DNA of 64,000 bases from CAVVAL01 sp963740215 (GTDB lineage Bacteria; Actinomycetota; Actinomycetes; Mycobacteriales; Cryptosporangiaceae). Both the position numbers and the translations under genes were made by a program. The stretch covers positions 1,984,001 through 2,048,000 of the forward strand of contig CAVUDJ010000019.1 of the NCBI GenBank assembly GCA_963740215.1, in the 5' to 3' direction. Below the pieces are notes generated by a model. The model worked only from the letters and a program-made list of their open reading frames with translations, did not search any database and was not told the origin of the DNA. Shown piece after piece: positions 60,762-64,000 of the stretch (positions within the stretch are counted from its first letter, which is position 1; the number at the start of each line of letters is the position of its first letter).

Positions 60762-61171
60762 GCGGACGAGTCGGCCTGTACGCCGGGTCCTGTAGCCGGG
60801 GCGCCTTGCGGCACTGCCCCGACCGGCGGCCATCCATCTCGGCCTGCCGTCGCCGGCAGGCTCTAGCGGTCTACCCGCAGGCTCGGGCGGGCCGCCCTCA
60901 AACGCCTGCGCAGGGGCCCCGAAGGACCCCATCCTGACCTTGCTCCAGGTGGGGTTTACCAAGCCACCCCGGTCACCCGGGGTGCTGGTGGTCTCTTACA
61001 CCACCGTTTCACCCTTACCCGGCCGCCGAAGCGACCTGGCGGTTTGTTCTCTGTGGCACTTTCCCGCGGGTCACCCCGGGTTGCCGTTAACAACCACCCT
61101 GCCCTGTGGAGCCCGGACGTTCCTCGGCGGCGCCCGAAGGCGCCGACGCGACCGCCCGGCCGACTCGTCCG
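60762..61171 (-). ncRNA. rnpB: RNase P RNA (bacterial class A)
   Basis: The minus strand carries the conserved core of RNase P RNA: GAGGAACGTCCGGGCTCC with ACAGGGCAGGGTGG near the 5' end, then GGTAAGGGTGAAACGGTG, GTAAGAGACCACCAGC and AGACCGCTAGAGCC-type sequence toward the 3' end, and CAGGACCCGGCGTACAGGCC before the closing strand. The P1 helix pairs GGACGAGTCGGCC near 61170 with GGCCGACTCGTCC near 60764. The length, about 410 nt, suits an actinobacterial RNA. It trims the 5' leader of tRNA precursors with the RnpA protein. Frames predicted across it are antisense artefacts. Confidence 0.97.
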
Positions 61172-61500
61172 CCGTACGTCAACTCTACGACAAGGCCCTC
61201 ACCACCCTGCGCCCTGCGCCGCCACGAGGCGACCGGCTGTCACCGAGCCACACCGAACCCGCCCACCCGAAACGGACTTGCTGCGCAAATCGGGGCAGTC
61301 ATGCCCGACGTAGGCACGGCTTCCCGGAAAGTCCGATTCGGCCTACGGAGCGGCGCCGGTTTCGCCCGCAGGGCGGCACGGGTTTCGCCTGTGGAGCGGC
61401 ACCGGTCTCGCCCGCAGGGTGGCCCGGCTTCCCGCGCCGGTGGCGACACGGGTTTCCCGCGCGAGGGCGACACGGCGCACCGCCGTAATCTGGCCACTCC
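61172..61500. other. Gene-free stretch with short repeats
   Basis: It holds hairpin family F (61274-61334) and several imperfect copies of CGGCACGGGTTTCGCC/GCGACACGGGTTTCCCGC. The rnpB promoter should lie at its left end. No gene is seen. Confidence 0.5.
61274..61334. repeat. Dispersed hairpin, family F (copy 2)
   Basis: GGACTTGCTGCG...CCCGGAAAGTCC with the loop TAGGCACGGCTTCC repeats the element at 5540-5600; the flanking GAAAC is shared too. The stem here is imperfect. Confidence 0.65.
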
Positions 61501-62265
61501 ATGCAGATCGGCGATGTGGGGTTGCTGCTCGGCGCGGGCCTGGTGGCCGGCGCCGTCAACGCTGTGGCCGGCGGCGGTTCGCTGATCACGTTCCCGTCAC
61601 TGCTGGCCACGGGACTGGCCCCGGTCACGGCGAACGTTACCAACGCGATGGCGATCTGCCCCGGGTACGTCGCGAGCGTCGCGGGCAGCCGCAAGGACCT
61701 GAGCGGGCAAGGCCGGCGCGCGATCCAGCTGCTGCCTGCCGCCGTCATCGGCTCGGTCGTCGGCGCGGTGCTGCTGCTGGTGACGCCGGCTCGTGCGTTC
61801 GACCTCATCGTGCCGTTCCTCGTACTCGGCGCCGCCACGATCCTCGCCTTCCAGACGCGGCTCCAGTCGCTCATCGGCCACCCCCGCGACCTCTCCCCCG
61901 GCCGTCGCACGCTGGTCCTGCAGACCCTGACCGGCCTCGGCGCGGTGTACGGCGGCTACTTCGGCGGGGCGCTCGGCGTCGTGCTGCTCGCCGTCCTCGC
62001 CCTGGTCCTGGACGAGCAGCTGCGCCGCGTGTCCGCGCTGAAGAACGTCCTCTCTGCGACGGTCGGCATCGCCAACGTCGTCGTCTTCGCCCTGTTCGGG
62101 CCGGTGTCGTGGCCGTCGGTGGCCGTGCTGGCGCCGGCCACGATCGCCGGCGGCTACTTCGGCGCGCAGGTCGCGCGGCGCCTGCCTTCGGCGGTGCTGC
62201 GCTGGACGGTCGTTGCGTTCGGCGTCACGGTCGGCGTGGTGCTGCTGTTCCGCGCGCTGGGTTAG
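61501..62265 (+). CDS. TauE/SafE-family sulfite exporter-like protein
   Basis: The 254-residue membrane protein has the TauE/SafE pattern: LLGAGLVAGAVNAVAGGGSLITFPSLLATGLAPVTANVTNAMA in the first half and VYGGYFGGALGVVLLAVLALVLDEQLRRVSALKNVLSATVGI in the second, the two inverted repeats of the family, with about eight helices. It probably exports an anion such as sulfite, sulfonate or a similar compound. ATG 61501. It converges on the RNase H/phosphatase gene. Confidence 0.93.
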   Translation: MQIGDVGLLLGAGLVAGAVNAVAGGGSLITFPSLLATGLAPVTANVTNAMAICPGYVASVAGSRKDLSGQGRRAIQLLPAAVIGSVVGAVLLLVTPARAFDLIVPFLVLGAATILAFQTRLQSLIGHPRDLSPGRRTLVLQTLTGLGAVYGGYFGGALGVVLLAVLALVLDEQLRRVSALKNVLSATVGIANVVVFALFGPVSWPSVAVLAPATIAGGYFGAQVARRLPSAVLRWTVVAFGVTVGVVLLFRALG

Positions 62266-62307
62266 CGGTCAGGCCCGCGACGTACCGGCGCGTCATGGGC
62301 CTAACAG

Positions 62308-63492
62308 CTAACCGAGATGATGCACGTCGTTCAGCAGCCGCACCGTCGCGGGCCCGTCGGGGTACCAGTCGACCTCGGACACGCTGGCGACATCGATCTG
62401 CATGCGGAACATCGTCTGCGGCGGCGCGTCGAGTGCGGAGCGCAGCAGCGTCTTGATCGGCCCCACGTGCGACACGACCACGATCGCCGCCGCCGGGTAC
62501 GCACCGAGCAGCCGGTCCCGCGCGCGCATTACCCGTTCGGCCGTCGCGGCGAAGCTCTCCCCGCCGGGCGGCGCCACGTCCGGCGATGCGAGCCACTCGG
62601 TGAGCAACTCGGGCCAGCGCTCGCGCACCTCGGCGAACGTGTGGCCCTCCCACTCGCCGAAGTTCGTCTCGATGAGGTCGTCATCCACGACGATGTCCAG
62701 CCCGAGACCGCCGGCGATAGCCTCCGCCGTACGGCGGGCACGCCGCAGCGGCGAGCTGATCACCGCCTTCAGGCCGTCGCGAGTGGCCAACCGAGTCGCC
62801 ACCCTTCGGGCCTGTTCGGCACCGTCAGGGCTGAGCGGCACGTCGCCCCGTCCGGAGAACCGCCGCTCGGGCGAGAGCACCGACGCACCGTGCCTGACCA
62901 GCACCATCGAGGTCGGCACCGACGTTGCGGCACCCCACCCCGGGCCGCCAGCAGGCGTCGCGTCGCCCCGACCCGGCCGGCCAACCGCTCCATGCAGCGC
63001 AGGCCCGGCCAGCGCAGTTTCATCCACACCTGGTTCGGGCTCCAGGGGATCGTCGGACCCGTCAGCGAGATCCCGGTTGACCGGCGCGCCATCCATCGCG
63101 AGGTTGGCGAGCCGGTCCGCGGCGGTGTTCTTGGCGCGCGGGATCCAGCTGAACCGCACCGCGTCGAACTGACGCACGAGCGCCGCGGCCCGCGCCGCGA
63201 GCGGCTTCATCGCCGGGTGCTTCACCTGCCAGCGGCCGCACATCTGCTCGACGACGAGCTTCGAGTCCATCCGGACGTCGACGCGCCGGGCACCGAGGTC
63301 GAGCGCGGCCTGGAGGCCGGCAATCAGGCCCGAATACTCGGCGACGTTGTTGGTGGCGATCCCCAGCGCGCCCGACCGCTCGGCGAGCAACCTTCCGGTC
63401 GCGGCGTCGAACACCACCGCGCCATACCCGGCCGTACCGGGGTTGCCCCGCGAACCGCCGTCCGCCTCGACGACGACGTCGGGCCAGCTCAC
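62308..63492 (-). CDS. Bifunctional RNase H / histidine-phosphatase protein
   Basis: The 394-residue protein is the actinobacterial fusion typified by M. tuberculosis Rv2228c. The N-terminal RNase HI domain has EADGGSRGNPGTAGYGAVV (first Asp), NVAEYSGLIAGLQAAL (Glu) and VDVRMDSKLVVEQMCG (Asp). After a Pro/Gly linker (about 160-205), the phosphatase domain has LVRHGASVLSPERRFSGRGD, SSPLRRARRTAEAI, FGEWEGHTF and VVSHVGPIKTLL. It removes RNA from RNA-DNA hybrids and has CobC-like alpha-ribazole phosphatase activity. GTG 63492 overlaps the zinc-ribbon gene's stop (GTGA). Confidence 0.96.
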   Translation of the reverse strand: MSWPDVVVEADGGSRGNPGTAGYGAVVFDAATGRLLAERSGALGIATNNVAEYSGLIAGLQAALDLGARRVDVRMDSKLVVEQMCGRWQVKHPAMKPLAARAAALVRQFDAVRFSWIPRAKNTAADRLANLAMDGAPVNRDLADGSDDPLEPEPGVDETALAGPALHGAVGRPGRGDATPAGGPGWGAATSVPTSMVLVRHGASVLSPERRFSGRGDVPLSPDGAEQARRVATRLATRDGLKAVISSPLRRARRTAEAIAGGLGLDIVVDDDLIETNFGEWEGHTFAEVRERWPELLTEWLASPDVAPPGGESFAATAERVMRARDRLLGAYPAAAIVVVSHVGPIKTLLRSALDAPPQTMFRMQIDVASVSEVDWYPDGPATVRLLNDVHHLG

Positions 63493-64000
63493 AGACCGGA
63501 CTCCTTGGTGCGGACCAGGATCCGGCGGCACTCCTCGCAGCGCAGCACCTCGTCCTCGGCGGCCGACCGCGCCGCGCTGAGGTCGCTACCGGCCAGATCC
63601 AACCGGCAGCCCTCGCAACGACGCGCGCGGAGCATCGCCGCGCCGATGCCGTTGTGCGTGGCGCGGATCTTCTCGTACAGCGTGATCAGGTCGACGGGCA
63701 ACGACGCGGCAAGCGGACCCCGCTCGGCGGTGCGGTCGGCGGCGGACTGATCCATCTCGGCGAACGCCGCGTCCCTCCGCTTCTCGGCGTCGGTGAGCCC
63801 CGCGGTGGCCTCGTCGAGCCGGGCCTGCGCCTCGTTCAGCCGCGCCTCGGCCTCCTCGCGGGACTCCATCAGCTCCAGCTCGGAGTCCTCCAGCTCACCC
63901 TGGCGGCGGGCGAGCGACGCGACCTCGTGCTGGAGGCTCTCCAGCTCCTTGGACGACGTGATCGCGCCGGACTCCATGCGTTGCTTGTCCCGCGCGGCCC
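63489..64000 (-). CDS. C4-type zinc ribbon / coiled-coil protein (partial, runs off the right edge)
   Basis: About 170 C-terminal residues of the CT398-like family (M. tuberculosis Rv2229c type). Residues at the visible N-terminus form a long coiled coil (SLQHEVASLARRQGELEDSELELMESREEAEARLNEAQARLDEA), followed by a zinc ribbon CEGCRLDL...CEECRRIL. Family members bind nucleic acid or act in flagellar/cell-division complexes; the role here is not known. It is translationally coupled to the RNase H/phosphatase gene. Its start lies outside the window; the Met at 63977 is internal. Confidence 0.93.
   Translation of the reverse strand, partial: AARDKQRMESGAITSSKELESLQHEVASLARRQGELEDSELELMESREEAEARLNEAQARLDEATAGLTDAEKRRDAAFAEMDQSAADRTAERGPLAASLPVDLITLYEKIRATHNGIGAAMLRARRCEGCRLDLAGSDLSAARSAAEDEVLRCEECRRILVRTKESGL

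Noticed and set aside
60940..61488. Open frames of 90-180 residues crossing 60.9-61.5 kb
   Set aside because: They lie antisense to, or run out of, RNase P RNA and have no ribosome site or family resemblance.

Overview
This is about 64 kb of very GC-rich chromosome from an actinomycete. Evidence: GTG/TTG starts are common, terminators are GC hairpins without U-tracts, the DnaA boxes are of the TTGTCCACA type, F420 and mycothiol-type enzymes are present, and the order lipB-lipA-DUF4191-RDD-glnA ... glnE-glnA2 ... panB ... RNase H/phosphatase-zinc ribbon is the backbone order I know from Mycobacterium, Streptomyces and Micromonosporales. A type II glutamine synthetase next to glnA fits Streptomyces- or Micromonosporales-like bacteria. 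I cannot name the genus.

Layout. 1-7.4 kb: partial Ser/Thr kinase, frameshifted peptidase E, small membrane protein, lipB, a histone-H1-like/flavin-reductase-fold fusion, a luciferase-like oxidoreductase and a secreted S15 hydrolase. 7.6-14.8 kb: lipA, an acyltransferase, DUF4191, an unusual PRPP synthetase paralogue, RDD protein, glnII and glnA, with a GlnR-type box before glnA. 14.7-22.9 kb: an accessory island. It starts exactly at the 3' end of glnA, which is duplicated as a 294-bp direct repeat, and holds small orphan genes, an XRE regulator/membrane pair with twin operators, a methyltransferase, an IS256 remnant, a SnoaL/TetR pair and many repeats. 23-31.6 kb: regulators, a WYL/VOC divergent pair with a perfect operator, DinB, PspC, a lysyl-oxidase-like protein, a GH5 cellulase with a perfect operator, and a two-component system. 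31.7-38 kb: a MacB-type ABC exporter followed by a recombined patch (DUF6879/DUF5753 genes, a gene fragment, an orphan antitoxin). 38-47.3 kb: a translationally coupled leftward operon (amidotransferase-glnE-membrane protein-VOC protein), a lipoprotein with a possible toxin-like tail and its neighbour, and glnA2. 47.4-54.8 kb: lipoprotein, nadE, panB, a metal-receptor-like protein with an F420:NADP reductase, an RNB nuclease and a basic H1-like protein. 54.9-64 kb: small conserved genes, a DUF4396 membrane protein under a CsoR-like operator, dodecin, a secreted propeller, RNase P RNA, a TauE exporter, RNase H/phosphatase and a partial zinc-ribbon protein.

How it works together: nitrogen assimilation dominates the core (glnII, glnA with its adenylylation Tyr, glnE which modifies it, glnA2 without that Tyr, and GlnR-type boxes). 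Lipoate (lipB/lipA), NAD (nadE) and pantothenate (panB) synthesis and F420 chemistry are the other core themes.

Two window-wide patterns matter to any user. First, at least a dozen genes need one single-base indel to read through, mostly one extra G or C, which points to sequence errors rather than real pseudogenes. Second, intergenic hairpins fall into families in which nearly the same 15-22 bp stem recurs at unrelated loci.
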